Shown piece by piece: positions 37,978 through 47,262 of a DNA stretch of 64,000 nt. The position numbers and the translations under genes were made by a program. The stretch comes from Stutzerimonas stutzeri (lineage in GTDB: Bacteria; Pseudomonadota; Gammaproteobacteria; Pseudomonadales; Pseudomonadaceae), in the NCBI RefSeq assembly GCF_018138085.1, contig NZ_CP073105.1, positions 4,464,001 through 4,528,000 on the forward strand, in the 5' to 3' direction. Under the pieces are notes generated by a model, which ran no database searches, was not told where the DNA came from, and saw only the letters and a list, made by a program, of their open reading frames with translations. The first letter of the stretch is position 1; each line of letters begins with the position of its first letter.

Positions 37978-39174
37978 ATGACCCTGCCCAGCCTGCGCCT
38001 CAAAGCCAACGCCGATCGCCGACTGCGCGCCGGTCACCTGTGGGTCTACAGCAACGAGGTGGACACCGCCGCCACTCCGCTGAGCGGTTTCGCCGCCGGC
38101 GACCAGGCGATCCTCGAAGCCGCGGGTGGCAAGCCACTGGGCATCGTCGGGGTTTCACCGAACAACCTGATCTGCGCGCGCCTGCTGTCGCGCGATCTGA
38201 AGCACAGCCTGGACAAGTCGCTGCTGGTGCATCGCATCCAGGTGGCCCTGTCGCTGCGCGATCGCCTGTTCGATCAGCCTTGCTACCGCCTGATCTACGG
38301 TGACTCGGACCTCCTACCAGGCCTGGTGGTGGACCGTTTCCATGATCACCTGGTGGTGCAGTTGGCCTCGGCGACCATGGAGCGCAACAAGGATGCCGTG
38401 CTCGAAGCGCTGGTGCAGGTGCTCAAGCCCCGCGGCGTACTGTGGAAGAACGACTCCAGTGCGCGCGACGCCGAAGGCCTGGAACGCTACGTCGATACCG
38501 CCTTTGGTGTGGTCCCGGAATGGGTCGCGCTGGAAGAGAACGGCGTGAAGTTCGAGGCCCCCGTCCTGCAGGGTCAGAAGACCGGCTGGTTCTACGACCA
38601 CCGCATGAACCGCGCGCGCCTGGCGCCCTACGTCAAGGGCAAGCGCGTGCTCGACCTGTTCAGCTACATCGGCGGCTGGGGCGTGCAAGCCGCGGCGTTC
38701 GGCGCCAGTGAAGTGTTCTGCGTCGATGCCTCGGCCTTCGCGCTGGATGGCGTCGAGCGCAATGCCGCGCTCAATGGCGTCGCGGAGAAAATGACCTGCG
38801 TCGAGGGCGACGCCTTCGAGGCGATGAGGGAGCTGAAGAACGCCGAGGAGCGTTTCGACGTGGTGATCACCGACCCGCCGGCCTTCATCAAGCGCAAGAA
38901 GGACATCAAGAATGGCGAAGCCGCGTACCGTCGCCTCAACGAAAACGCCATGCGCCTGCTGAACAAGGACGGCATCCTGGTCAGCGCTTCGTGCTCGATG
39001 CACCTGGAAGAAGACAACCTGCAAAACATCCTGCTCGGCAGCGCACGGCATCTGGATCGCAATATCCAGCTGCTGGAGCGCGGCAGCCAGGGACCGGATC
39101 ACCCGGTCCACCCGGCTATTCCCGAGACGCGCTATATCAAGAGCATCACCTGCCGGATTCTGCCGAACAGTTGA
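37978..39174 (+). CDS. rlmI: 23S rRNA (cytosine-C5)-methyltransferase, RlmI type
   Basis: A 398-residue SAM-dependent methyltransferase with an N-terminal PUA RNA-binding domain and a C-terminal Rossmann domain. Motif I is RVLDLFSYIGGWGVQAAAFG, the catalytic motif TDPPAFIKRK, and VSASCSMHL carries the cysteine used by C5-methylases. The length fits RlmI/YccW, which modifies C1962. The ATG at 37978 follows CCGGAG and begins [20 protein letters not shown]. The frame stays open upstream through the 7-bp repeat, but that extension is low-complexity and is rejected. Confidence 0.92.
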   Translation: MTLPSLRLKANADRRLRAGHLWVYSNEVDTAATPLSGFAAGDQAILEAAGGKPLGIVGVSPNNLICARLLSRDLKHSLDKSLLVHRIQVALSLRDRLFDQPCYRLIYGDSDLLPGLVVDRFHDHLVVQLASATMERNKDAVLEALVQVLKPRGVLWKNDSSARDAEGLERYVDTAFGVVPEWVALEENGVKFEAPVLQGQKTGWFYDHRMNRARLAPYVKGKRVLDLFSYIGGWGVQAAAFGASEVFCVDASAFALDGVERNAALNGVAEKMTCVEGDAFEAMRELKNAEERFDVVITDPPAFIKRKKDIKNGEAAYRRLNENAMRLLNKDGILVSASCSMHLEEDNLQNILLGSARHLDRNIQLLERGSQGPDHPVHPAIPETRYIKSITCRILPNS

Positions 39175-39540
39175 CCGGCGGAGCGGACCTCAAGTGGTGG
39201 ATGTAAACAGCGACATCCACCCTACGTCACCTTTCCGCCGCGCCGTGCATGCGTAGGGTGGATGGCCACCCGTGGAAGATCGCGAGGCGTCATCGGTCGA
39301 GGCCACCACACCGCCAACCGCCGAAGCCCGACCATCAGCCTTCCCCGACTCCGCAACCGCGCGTAGAATCGGGCCATTCCTCGCCAGCATCCCCCGGCGG
39401 GCCCATGAGCCCAGGCCGCCCGAGCGATACCCCGCCTCGATCCGGCCCCTCCGCACGCACGGTCACCTACCGTTGCACGCGGCACAGGTGACGCTCACCA
39501 TAAGCACTACTCGACCAGCTGATTAGCCGCAGGAACCGTC
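39175..39540. other. Gap before ilvD
   Basis: 366 bp with one REP-like element at its left end (39196-39264). The rest shows no convincing gene; open frames here are proline- and arginine-rich. AGGAA lies 5 bases before the ilvD ATG. Confidence 0.55.
39196..39264. repeat. REP-like element with three mutually complementary segments
   Basis: GGTGGATGT (39196-39204) pairs with ACATCCACC (39213-39221). The second segment, extended to CATCCACCCTACG (39214-39226), also pairs perfectly over 13 bases with CGTAGGGTGGATG (39252-39264). Two exclusive hairpins are possible. Confidence 0.65.
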
Positions 39541-41379
39541 ATGCCCGATTACCGCTCGAAAACCTCCACGCACGGCCGCAACATGGCCGGTGCCCGCGCG
39601 CTGTGGCGCGCCACCGGCATGAAGGACGAAGACTTCAAGAAGCCGATCATCGCCATCGCCAACTCCTTCACCCAGTTCGTGCCCGGCCACGTGCACCTGA
39701 AGGATCTGGGCCAGCTGGTCGCCCGCGAGATCGAGAAACACGGCGGTGTGGCCAAGGAATTCAACACCATCGCGGTCGACGACGGCATCGCCATGGGCCA
39801 CGACGGCATGCTCTATTCGCTGCCCTCGCGCGAGATCATCGCCGACTCGGTGGAGTACATGGTCAACGCGCACTGCGCCGACGCCATCGTTTGCATCTCC
39901 AACTGCGACAAGATCACTCCCGGCATGCTGATGGCCGCGCTACGCCTGAACATCCCGGTGGTGTTCGTCTCCGGCGGCCCGATGGAAGCCGGCAAGACCA
40001 AGCTCGCCAGCCACGGCCTGGACCTGGTCGATGCCATGGTCATCGCCGCCGACGAAAGCGCCTCGGACGAGAAGGTCGCCGAATACGAGCGCAGCGCCTG
40101 CCCGACCTGCGGCAGCTGCTCCGGCATGTTTACCGCCAACTCCATGAACTGCCTGGCCGAGGCCCTGGGCCTTGCCCTGCCGGGTAACGGCTCGACGCTC
40201 GCCACCCACAGCGACCGTGAGCAGCTGTTCCTGCGCGCCGGCCGCACCGCGGTCGAGCTGTGCCAGCGCTACTACGGCGAAGGCGACGAGTCGGTGCTGC
40301 CGCGTAACATCGCCAGCCGCCGCGCGTTCGAGAACGCCATGACCCTCGACATCGCCATGGGCGGCTCGACCAACACCATCCTGCACCTGCTGGCTGCCGC
40401 TCAGGAAGCCGAGGTCGATTTCGACCTGCGCGCCATCGACGCGCTGTCGCGCAAGGTGCCGCAACTGTGCAAGGTCGCGCCGAACATCCAGAAGTACCAC
40501 ATGGAAGACGTGCACCGCGCCGGCGGTATCTTCTCCATCCTTGGCGAACTGGCGCGCGGCGGTCTACTGCACACTGACGTGCCCACGGTGCACAGTCGCA
40601 GCATGGAAGAAGCCATCGCCCAGTGGGACATCACCCAGACGAGCGACGAGGCTGTGCACACCTTCTTCAAAGCCGGTCCGGCCGGTATCCCGACGCAAAC
40701 GGCGTTCAGCCAGTCGACCCGCTGGGACACCCTGGATCTCGATCGTGCCGAAGGCTGCATCCGGAGCGTCGAGCACGCCTATTCCCAGGAGGGCGGCCTC
40801 GCCGTGCTCTACGGCAACATCGCCCTGGATGGCTGCGTGGTGAAAACCGCCGGCGTGGACGAATCCATCCACGTCTTCGAAGGCACGGCGAAGATCTTCG
40901 AAAGCCAGGACAGCGCCGTGAAGGGCATCCTCAATGACGAAGTGAAGGCCGGCGACATCGTCATCATCCGCTACGAAGGCCCAAAAGGCGGCCCGGGCAT
41001 GCAGGAAATGCTCTACCCGACCTCGTACCTGAAGTCCAAAGGCCTGGGCAAGGCCTGCGCCCTGCTCACCGACGGCCGCTTCTCCGGCGGCACCTCGGGC
41101 CTGTCCATCGGCCATGCCTCGCCGGAAGCGGCTGCGGGCGGTGCCATTGGTCTGGTGCAGGACGGCGACAAGATCCTCATCGACATCCCCAACCGCAGCA
41201 TCCAGCTGCAGGTCAGTGATGAAGAGCTGTCCCACCGCCGCATCGAGCAGGACAAGAAAGGCTGGAAGCCGGCTCAGCCGCGCGCGCGCAAGGTGACCAC
41301 GGCGCTCAAGGCCTACGCCCTGCTCGCCACCAGCGCCGATAAGGGCGCAGTACGCAACAAGGCCATGCTCGAAGGCTGA
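39541..41379 (+). CDS. ilvD: Dihydroxy-acid dehydratase IlvD
   Basis: A 612-residue iron-sulfur enzyme that dehydrates dihydroxy-acids to the keto acids leading to valine, isoleucine and leucine. The cluster and metal residues appear as [10 protein letters not shown] (Cys122, Lys124) and [11 protein letters not shown] (Cys187-Cys193). [20 protein letters not shown] is the C-terminal signature. The length is standard. It stands alone and ends in a very strong palindrome 12 bases past its stop. Confidence 0.98.
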   Translation: MPDYRSKTSTHGRNMAGARALWRATGMKDEDFKKPIIAIANSFTQFVPGHVHLKDLGQLVAREIEKHGGVAKEFNTIAVDDGIAMGHDGMLYSLPSREIIADSVEYMVNAHCADAIVCISNCDKITPGMLMAALRLNIPVVFVSGGPMEAGKTKLASHGLDLVDAMVIAADESASDEKVAEYERSACPTCGSCSGMFTANSMNCLAEALGLALPGNGSTLATHSDREQLFLRAGRTAVELCQRYYGEGDESVLPRNIASRRAFENAMTLDIAMGGSTNTILHLLAAAQEAEVDFDLRAIDALSRKVPQLCKVAPNIQKYHMEDVHRAGGIFSILGELARGGLLHTDVPTVHSRSMEEAIAQWDITQTSDEAVHTFFKAGPAGIPTQTAFSQSTRWDTLDLDRAEGCIRSVEHAYSQEGGLAVLYGNIALDGCVVKTAGVDESIHVFEGTAKIFESQDSAVKGILNDEVKAGDIVIIRYEGPKGGPGMQEMLYPTSYLKSKGLGKACALLTDGRFSGGTSGLSIGHASPEAAAGGAIGLVQDGDKILIDIPNRSIQLQVSDEELSHRRIEQDKKGWKPAQPRARKVTTALKAYALLATSADKGAVRNKAMLEG

Positions 41380-41391
41380 CCGGTCCCCTCC

Positions 41392-41431
41392 TTCGTGTGC
41401 GCGGCCTCCGCTCGGAGGCCGCGCACACGAA
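41392..41431. terminator. 19-bp-arm palindrome after ilvD
   Basis: Bases 41392-41410 are the exact reverse complement of 41413-41431, with only CT between, starting 12 bases past the ilvD stop. No T tract follows. It may act as terminator, transcript end protector or cruciform. Confidence 0.65.
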
Positions 41432-41450
41432 TCGCAAACCGAATCCCATC

Positions 41451-42142
41451 CGCTGGGGACGGCCGAACGGCGCGCTAGCCGAGGAGCCGTGCCCCTTCGC
41501 GGTCAAGACCGCTCCCACGGTTCCGGTGGAATGCCCGACCTGTAGGAGCGGTCTTGACCGCGAAAAGGGCCGCTCATGGCTGCGGAGTTCCTGATAGTTC
41601 GCCGCGCTCTGCCTGGACAAGCCTGCCTCTCCGGCTGGAGACGGCCGAACAGCGCGCCAGCCGAGGAGCCGTGCCTATTCGCGATCGAGACTAGGCGTCC
41701 CCAACCGCTCCCACGCTTCCGGTGGAACGCCTGACCTGTGGGAGCGGTCTTGACCGCGAAAAGAACCCACTCATCGCTGCGGTGTTCTCGATGGTTCGCC
41801 GCGCTCTGCCTGGACAAGCCTGCCTCCACCGGCTGGGGGCGGACGAACGGCACGCTAGCCGATGAGCCGTGCCTATTCGCGGTCGAGACCGCTCCCACAT
41901 TATCCGGTGGAACGCCTGACCTGTAGGAGCGGTCTTGACCGCGAAAAGAACCCACTCATCGCTGCGGTGTTCTTGTTGGTTCGCTGCGTTTCGCCTGGAC
42001 AAACCTACCTCTCCGGCTGGGGGTCGCCGAACGGCGCGCTGGCCGAGGAGCCGTGCCTATTCGCGGTCTAGATTAGGCGTCCCCAACCGCTCCCACGCTT
42101 CCGGTGGAACGCCTGACCTGTGGGAGCGGTCTTGACCGCGAA
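41451..42142. repeat. Tandem array of four REPIN-like units
   Basis: Four imperfect copies of a 182-198-bp unit lie head to tail; the marker GAGGAGCCGT or a close variant recurs at 41481, 41663, 41861 and 42045. Each unit holds an inverted pair: a left arm around TTCGCGGTC...GCTCCCAC and a 23-bp right arm at 41542-41564, 41738-41760, 41923-41945 and 42120-42142. Units 1 and 3 share GTAGGAGC and a plain left arm. Units 2 and 4 share GTGGGAGC and a 14-base insertion ending GGCGTCCCCAA in the left arm. No protein is plausible here. Confidence 0.85.
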
Positions 42143-42430
42143 TAAAAGGCGCGTTCGTGGCTTTTGATCGCCCCACTCGCTCCAGCATTTCACGCAGCAC
42201 CGCCCCGCCTTAGCCGACAAAAACGTGAACCACGTCACAACCGGTCGTCGGTTCGTGGCCCTCGTTTTGAATTCCTAAAAGGCCGCCGACCGCCCTGGTT
42301 AGCGCCTTAGCGGAGTTGACTGCACCTGCGAAGAAACGTCGGGGATAAAAATGTATACAAAGTGGTAGTCAATCTTTAACGCAATTGTCTACATTAGTCG
42401 CACAAGAACAACAGCGAGAAAGGGATCGAC
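42143..42430. other. Control region of the first purine permease gene
   Basis: The last bases before the gene are AT-rich. TGTATACAA at 42352-42360 and TTGTCTACA at 42385-42393 are inverted related sites. AAAGGGA precedes the ATG. No promoter with both boxes is clear. Confidence 0.5.
42350..42395. promoter_or_regulatory. Pair of inverted operator-like sites
   Basis: TTGTCTACATT at 42385-42395 and, on the other strand, TTGTATACATT at 42350-42360 differ at one base. Their positions, 36-80 bases before the permease ATG, suit a regulator of GntR or similar type. No regulator is encoded nearby. Confidence 0.5.
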
Positions 42431-43966
42431 ATGACAGCCTCATCCGCAAAACCATCATCTCCTGAAAAGCGTCCGGAAGATGAGAACCTGGGTATCGGCG
42501 CCAATCTGGCCTACGGTCTGCAGCATGTGCTGACCATGTATGGCGGTATCGTCGCGGTGCCCCTGATCATCGGCCAGGCGGCCGGTCTGGCCCCGGCGGA
42601 CATCGGCCTGCTGATCGCCGCCTCGCTGTTCGCCGGCGGGCTCGCGACCCTTCTGCAAACCCTCGGCCTACCGTTTTTCGGCTGCCAGCTGCCGCTGGTA
42701 CAGGGCGTCTCCTTCGCCGGCGTGGCGACCATGATCGCCATCATCGGCAGCGATGGCGCCGGTGGGATTCCCGCCGTGCTCGGCGCCGTGATCGCCGCCT
42801 CGCTGATCGGCCTGATGATTACCCCGATCTTCTCGAGAATCACCAAATTCTTCCCACCGCTGGTCACCGGAATCGTCATCACGATCATTGGCCTGACGCT
42901 GATGCCAGTCGCAGCGCGCTGGGCGATGGGCGGCAACAGCCAGTCGCCCGAGTTCGGCAGCACGGCCAACATCGGCCTGGCCGCCTTCACGCTGGCAACC
43001 GTGCTACTGCTTTCCAAGCTCGGCAGCGCCAGCATCTCCCGACTGTCGATCCTTCTGGCGATGGTGATCGGCACCCTGGTAGCGGCCTTCCTCGGCATGA
43101 CGGACTTTTCCGGCGTGCTCGTAGGGCCGATGGTCGCGATGCCTCAACCGCTGCACTTCGGCATGCCGGAGTTTCACGTGGCGGCGATCCTGTCGATGCT
43201 GATCGTGATCATCGTGACCCTGGTGGAAACCTCGGCGGACATTCTCGCGGTGGGCGAGATCATCGGCACCAAGGTCGACTCCAAGCGGCTAGGCAACGGC
43301 CTGCGCGCCGACATGATTTCCAGCAGCCTGGCACCCTTCTTCGGCTCCTTTACCCAGAGCGCCTTCGCACAGAACGTCGGCCTGGTGGCGGTAACCGGCG
43401 TGAAGAGCCGCTACGTGGTCGCCACGGCCGGACTGATCCTGGTGACGCTGGGCCTGTTGCCGGTGATGGGTCGGCTGATCGCCGCCGTTCCCACTGCAGT
43501 GCTCGGCGGCGCGGGCATCGTGCTGTTCGGCACCGTCGCGGCGGCCGGCATCCGGACGCTGGCGCAGGTGGAATATCGCAACAACATGAACCTGATCATC
43601 GTCGCCACGTCGATCGGTTTCGGCATGATTCCCATTGCCGCACCGACCTTCTATCACCAGTTTCCGGCCTGGTTCGAAACCATCTTCCATTCCGGGATCA
43701 GCTCGGCGGCGATCATGGCCATCTTGCTGAACCTGATCTTCAACCACCTGAAGGCCGGCAACTCGAATCAGCAGTCCGTCTTCGTCGCCGCCAGCGAACG
43801 CACACTGCGCTACCAGGACATCGCCAAGCTCCACGACGGTGATTACTTCCGCGACGGCAGGCTGTTCGATGCGCAAGGCAACGAAGTGCCAGTACTGGGC
43901 ACCGGCAACCATGGCGACGCCACCGCACCAGCCACCGGGGCAGTGAAGAGTCCGGCAGGTCACTGA
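42431..43966 (+). CDS. NCS2 purine permease (xanthine/urate type)
   Basis: A 511-residue inner-membrane symporter with about 12-14 membrane segments. The family motif region reads FAQNVGLVAVTGVKSRYV, and LQHVLTMYGGIVAVPLIIG is the TM1 signature of nucleobase:cation symporter-2 proteins. The QNVGLxxxTxVKSR form is close to urate/xanthine carriers. A hydrophilic C-terminal tail of about 65 residues is longer than usual. It is monocistronic and preceded by two operator-like sites. The exact purine cannot be told from the sequence. Confidence 0.88.
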   Translation: MTASSAKPSSPEKRPEDENLGIGANLAYGLQHVLTMYGGIVAVPLIIGQAAGLAPADIGLLIAASLFAGGLATLLQTLGLPFFGCQLPLVQGVSFAGVATMIAIIGSDGAGGIPAVLGAVIAASLIGLMITPIFSRITKFFPPLVTGIVITIIGLTLMPVAARWAMGGNSQSPEFGSTANIGLAAFTLATVLLLSKLGSASISRLSILLAMVIGTLVAAFLGMTDFSGVLVGPMVAMPQPLHFGMPEFHVAAILSMLIVIIVTLVETSADILAVGEIIGTKVDSKRLGNGLRADMISSSLAPFFGSFTQSAFAQNVGLVAVTGVKSRYVVATAGLILVTLGLLPVMGRLIAAVPTAVLGGAGIVLFGTVAAAGIRTLAQVEYRNNMNLIIVATSIGFGMIPIAAPTFYHQFPAWFETIFHSGISSAAIMAILLNLIFNHLKAGNSNQQSVFVAASERTLRYQDIAKLHDGDYFRDGRLFDAQGNEVPVLGTGNHGDATAPATGAVKSPAGH

Positions 43967-43998
43967 CCAGGCCGCATCGCCACGCCCAGCCGATCTGG

Positions 43999-44025
43999 AG
44001 GATGCCCGCGCAATGCGGGCATCCT
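43999..44025. terminator. Terminator-like hairpin between the two permease genes
   Basis: AGGATGCCCGC (43999-44009) pairs perfectly with GCGGGCATCCT (44015-44025) over a 5-nt loop, 33 bases after the permease stop. There is no T run on the plus strand. Confidence 0.5.
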
Positions 44026-44188
44026 GCTGCACAGCGATGGTTCCTGTGCGCCCCGTAGCAACCCTCTCTGGGCGTACCTCGGCCCGCAACCTCAACGCAC
44101 GGCAATCCCGCTGCTCCAGACGCAGCGGGCACTGTCCGTGCATCGTTGCAGTCAGTAAACTCGCGCGTTTTCCCCGCCAAGGACGATC

Positions 44189-45580
44189 ATGAACGCCCTC
44201 GACCCGCGCCCTGCCAGCGGCACCCCGACCGATCTGCTGTACCGACTCGATGATCGTCCCAAACCCTGGATCGCCTTTCTCGCCGCGTTGCAGCATCTGC
44301 TGGCGATCATCGTGCCGATCGTCACGCCCGGCCTGCTGATCTGCCAGGCCATCGGCGTGTCACCGCGCGACACCAACATCATCGTGTCCATGTCGCTGGT
44401 AATTTCCGGCATCGCCACCTTTCTGCAATGCAAGCGCTTCGGCCCGCTCGGCGCCGGGCTGCTGATCGTGCAGGGCACCAGCTTCAACTTCGTCGGCCCG
44501 CTGATCGGCGGCGGCGTGTTGCTGGTCAAGCAGGGCACGCCGGTCGAAGGCGTGATGGCTGCGATCTTCGGCGTGGTGATCGCCGGCTCGTTCATCGAAA
44601 TGGGCGTCTCGCGCGTGCTGCCGTTCGTCAAGCGGCTGATCACACCGCTGGTGACCGGCATCGTGGTCTTGATGATCGGCCTGACGCTGATCAAGGTCGG
44701 CCTGATCAGCATGGGCGGCGGCTTCGCGGCCATGGGCGACGGCACCTTCGCCAGCCGCGAAAACCTGCTGCTGTCCGGCGTGGTGCTGGCCGCCATCGTC
44801 GTGCTCAACCGCGTGCCGGTGGTGTGGATGCGCAGCTGCGCGATCATCATCGCGCTGGCCATCGGCTATACGCTGGCCGCTTACCTGGGCCGCCTGAACT
44901 TCGCCGGCATGCACGAGGCCGCATTGTTCCAGGTGCCGATGCCGCTGCATTTCGGCCTCGGCTTTTCCTGGAGCCTGTTCATTCCCATGGTGGTGATCTA
45001 CCTGGTGACCTCGCTGGAAGCCATCGGTGATATCACCGCCACCAGCAAGATCTCGGGCCAGCCGGTCGAGGGGCCGGTATGGATGCAGCGGATCAAGGGC
45101 GGCGTGCTGGTCAACGGCGCCAACTCGCTCTTGGCCGGCCTGTTCAACACCTTCCCCAGCTCGGTATTCGCGCAGAACAACGGCATCATCCAGCTGACCG
45201 GCATCGCCAGCCGCTACGTCGGCCTATGGATTGCCGCGATGCTGGTGGTACTCGGGCTGTTCCCGGCCGTCGCCGGCGTGTTGCAGGCGGTGCCCGAGCC
45301 GGTGCTCGGCGGCGCCGCGCTGGTGATGTTCGGTGCAGTGGCCGCGGCCGGCATCAACATCATAGCCGGTGTGCGGCTGGATCGCCGTGCCCTGCTGATC
45401 ATCTCGGTTTCGCTGGCGCTGGGACTGGGCGTTTCCCAGGTGCCGGAATTCCTGGCGAACCTGCCGGCGGCGCTGCGCAACGTGCTCGAATCCGGCGTCG
45501 CCACCGGCGGTATCTGCGCGCTGCTGATGAACTGGTTCCTGCCCGAATCGCCGCCGAACGAGGAGCAGGAGCCGGTCTGA
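44189..45580 (+). CDS. NCS2 xanthine permease (XanP-like)
   Basis: A 463-residue inner-membrane purine symporter, the same length as E. coli XanP and sharing its character: LLYRLDDRP at the start, QHLLAIIVPIVTPGLLICQA in TM1, QGTSFNFVGPLI in the middle, and the motif FAQNNGIIQLTGIASRYVG. It differs clearly from the upstream NCS2 gene, so the two are not a recent duplication. Its stop codon directly abuts the stop of the converging FAD oxidoreductase gene. Confidence 0.9.
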   Translation: MNALDPRPASGTPTDLLYRLDDRPKPWIAFLAALQHLLAIIVPIVTPGLLICQAIGVSPRDTNIIVSMSLVISGIATFLQCKRFGPLGAGLLIVQGTSFNFVGPLIGGGVLLVKQGTPVEGVMAAIFGVVIAGSFIEMGVSRVLPFVKRLITPLVTGIVVLMIGLTLIKVGLISMGGGFAAMGDGTFASRENLLLSGVVLAAIVVLNRVPVVWMRSCAIIIALAIGYTLAAYLGRLNFAGMHEAALFQVPMPLHFGLGFSWSLFIPMVVIYLVTSLEAIGDITATSKISGQPVEGPVWMQRIKGGVLVNGANSLLAGLFNTFPSSVFAQNNGIIQLTGIASRYVGLWIAAMLVVLGLFPAVAGVLQAVPEPVLGGAALVMFGAVAAAGINIIAGVRLDRRALLIISVSLALGLGVSQVPEFLANLPAALRNVLESGVATGGICALLMNWFLPESPPNEEQEPV

Positions 45581-46699
45581 TCAACCGCTTCGCGCATCCT
45601 CGGCGAGGCGCTGGCAGACCTCGTCGGCAATCGCCAGGGCGGCAGTCAGCCCCGGCGATTCGATGCCGAACAGATTCACCAGGCCGGCCACGCCATGCGT
45701 CGCCGGCCCGTCGATACGGAAGTCCGCCGCCGGCTCGCCGGGGCCGCTGATCTTCGGCCGAATGCCGGTATAGGCCGGCTGCAACGCACCGTCCGGCAGC
45801 CCCGGCCAGTAGCGGCGGATGGCGGCGTAGAAACCTTCGGCGCGCTTCTCATCCATCGCGTAATCGAGACTGTCGACCCACTCGACATCCGGGCCGAAGC
45901 GCGCCTGGCCGCCGAGATCAAGGGTCAGGTGCACGCCCAGTCCGCCGGGCTCGGGCAGCGGGTAGACCAGGTGGCGAAACGGCGTGGCGGCCGCCAGGCT
46001 GAAATAGCTGCCTTTGGCGAAATAGCGCGACGGCACGCAATCGGCCGCCAGCCCCTCGGTGCGGGCAGCAATCACCGGTGCCGCATTCCCGGCGCAGTTG
46101 ATCACGCTGGTGGCGAGCAGCGTCATGGGCTCGTCGCCGCCGACCTCGACGCGCAGCCCCGCCTCCGTCACGACCATCGCCGCGACCGGCGCATGCAGCG
46201 CCAGCAACGCCCCGGCGGCCTCGGCATCGCCCTGCAGCGCCAGCATCAGTGCGTGACTGTCGACAATACCGGTGCTCGGCGAGAGCAGCCCGGCGACGGC
46301 GTTGAGCTGCGGCTCCAGCGCCTGTAGCTGTGCGCCGTCGAGGCGTTGCAGATCGTCCACACCATTTGCCTGTGCATGGGCCTGCAGCGTCTCGAGGCCG
46401 GCCAGCTGCGACTCGTCCGTGGCGACGATGAGTTTTCCGCAGCGGCGATAGGGCACGCCGTGGCTGTCACAGAAGGCATAGAGCGCATCGCGTCCGGCCA
46501 CGCACAGCCGCGCCTTCAGCGAGCCTTGCGGATAGTAGATACCGGCGTGGATCACTTCGCTGTTGCGCGAACTGGTGCCTGTGCCGATAGCGGCCTCGGC
46601 CTCCAGAATCACCACTTCACGTCCGGCCTGCGCCAGCGCCCGCGCCACCGCGAGCCCCACCACACCGGCACCGATAACCACGCAATCGACCCGCTCCAT
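45581..46699 (-). CDS. FAD-dependent oxidoreductase, L-2-hydroxyglutarate oxidase-like
   Basis: A 372-residue DAO-family flavoprotein. The FAD motif [17 protein letters not shown] starts at residue 10, and [22 protein letters not shown] is the signature shared with L-2-hydroxyglutarate oxidases (LhgO) and relatives. It is shorter than E. coli LhgO, so the substrate is left open. It likely passes electrons to the quinone pool. It is divergent from the YfcE-like gene. Confidence 0.85.
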   Translation of the reverse strand: MERVDCVVIGAGVVGLAVARALAQAGREVVILEAEAAIGTGTSSRNSEVIHAGIYYPQGSLKARLCVAGRDALYAFCDSHGVPYRRCGKLIVATDESQLAGLETLQAHAQANGVDDLQRLDGAQLQALEPQLNAVAGLLSPSTGIVDSHALMLALQGDAEAAGALLALHAPVAAMVVTEAGLRVEVGGDEPMTLLATSVINCAGNAAPVIAARTEGLAADCVPSRYFAKGSYFSLAAATPFRHLVYPLPEPGGLGVHLTLDLGGQARFGPDVEWVDSLDYAMDEKRAEGFYAAIRRYWPGLPDGALQPAYTGIRPKISGPGEPAADFRIDGPATHGVAGLVNLFGIESPGLTAALAIADEVCQRLAEDARSG

Positions 46700-46803
46700 T
46701 GACTCGCTCCTCTCGTTCGGCGGTCGCCAGCCTGCCGCAATATCGAACCGCCGCCAAGCCTCGCTTGCCTATAGTCAGGTATCCAATCGACACCGGAGGC
46801 TCC

Positions 46804-47259
46804 ATGCGCATCGGCGTGATATCCGACACCCACGGCCTGCTGCGGCCCGAAGCGCTGGCGGCTCTGCGCGGCTGCGAGCGCATCATCCACGCCGGCGATA
46901 TCGGCAAACCCGAGGTGCTGGATGCGTTGCGCGCCCTGGCACCGCTCGATGCGATACGCGGCAATGTCGACAGCGGCGACTGGGCCGCGTCGGTTCCAGA
47001 GCACCTCGACCTGGAAATCGGCGGGCTGCGCATCCACGTGACCCACGACGTCAAGGCGATGGGCGTCGACCCGATTGCAGCGCGGGTCGACGTCGTCATC
47101 GCCGGGCATTCGCACCAGCCGAAGATCGAAGAGGTCGATGCGGTGCTCTACCTCAACCCCGGCAGTGCAGGCCGTCGGCGTTTCAAGCTGCCGATAAGCC
47201 TGGCCTTGCTGGACATCGAAGACGGCCAGCCGCGTGCGCAGCTGGTGACCCTGGGCTGA
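46804..47259 (+). CDS. YfcE-type metallophosphoesterase
   Basis: A 151-residue calcineurin-like phosphoesterase. Metal-binding motifs are in order: DTHG (Asp8, His10), HAGDIGK, GNVD and GHSH. YfcE relatives act on phosphodiesters in vitro; the natural substrate is unknown. The start at 46804 gives MRIGVISDTHG and follows CGGAGG. Confidence 0.92.
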   Translation: MRIGVISDTHGLLRPEALAALRGCERIIHAGDIGKPEVLDALRALAPLDAIRGNVDSGDWAASVPEHLDLEIGGLRIHVTHDVKAMGVDPIAARVDVVIAGHSHQPKIEEVDAVLYLNPGSAGRRRFKLPISLALLDIEDGQPRAQLVTLG

Positions 47260-47262
47260 GCG

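Noticed and set aside
39222..39485. Overlapping short frames upstream of ilvD
   Set aside because: Proline/arginine-rich, both strands open, no ribosome sites; best explained by base composition.
41451..42142. CRISPR-like look of the repeated block after ilvD
   Set aside because: The units are nearly 200 bp, imperfect and include conserved spacers; there are no cas genes. It is a REPIN-like tandem array.
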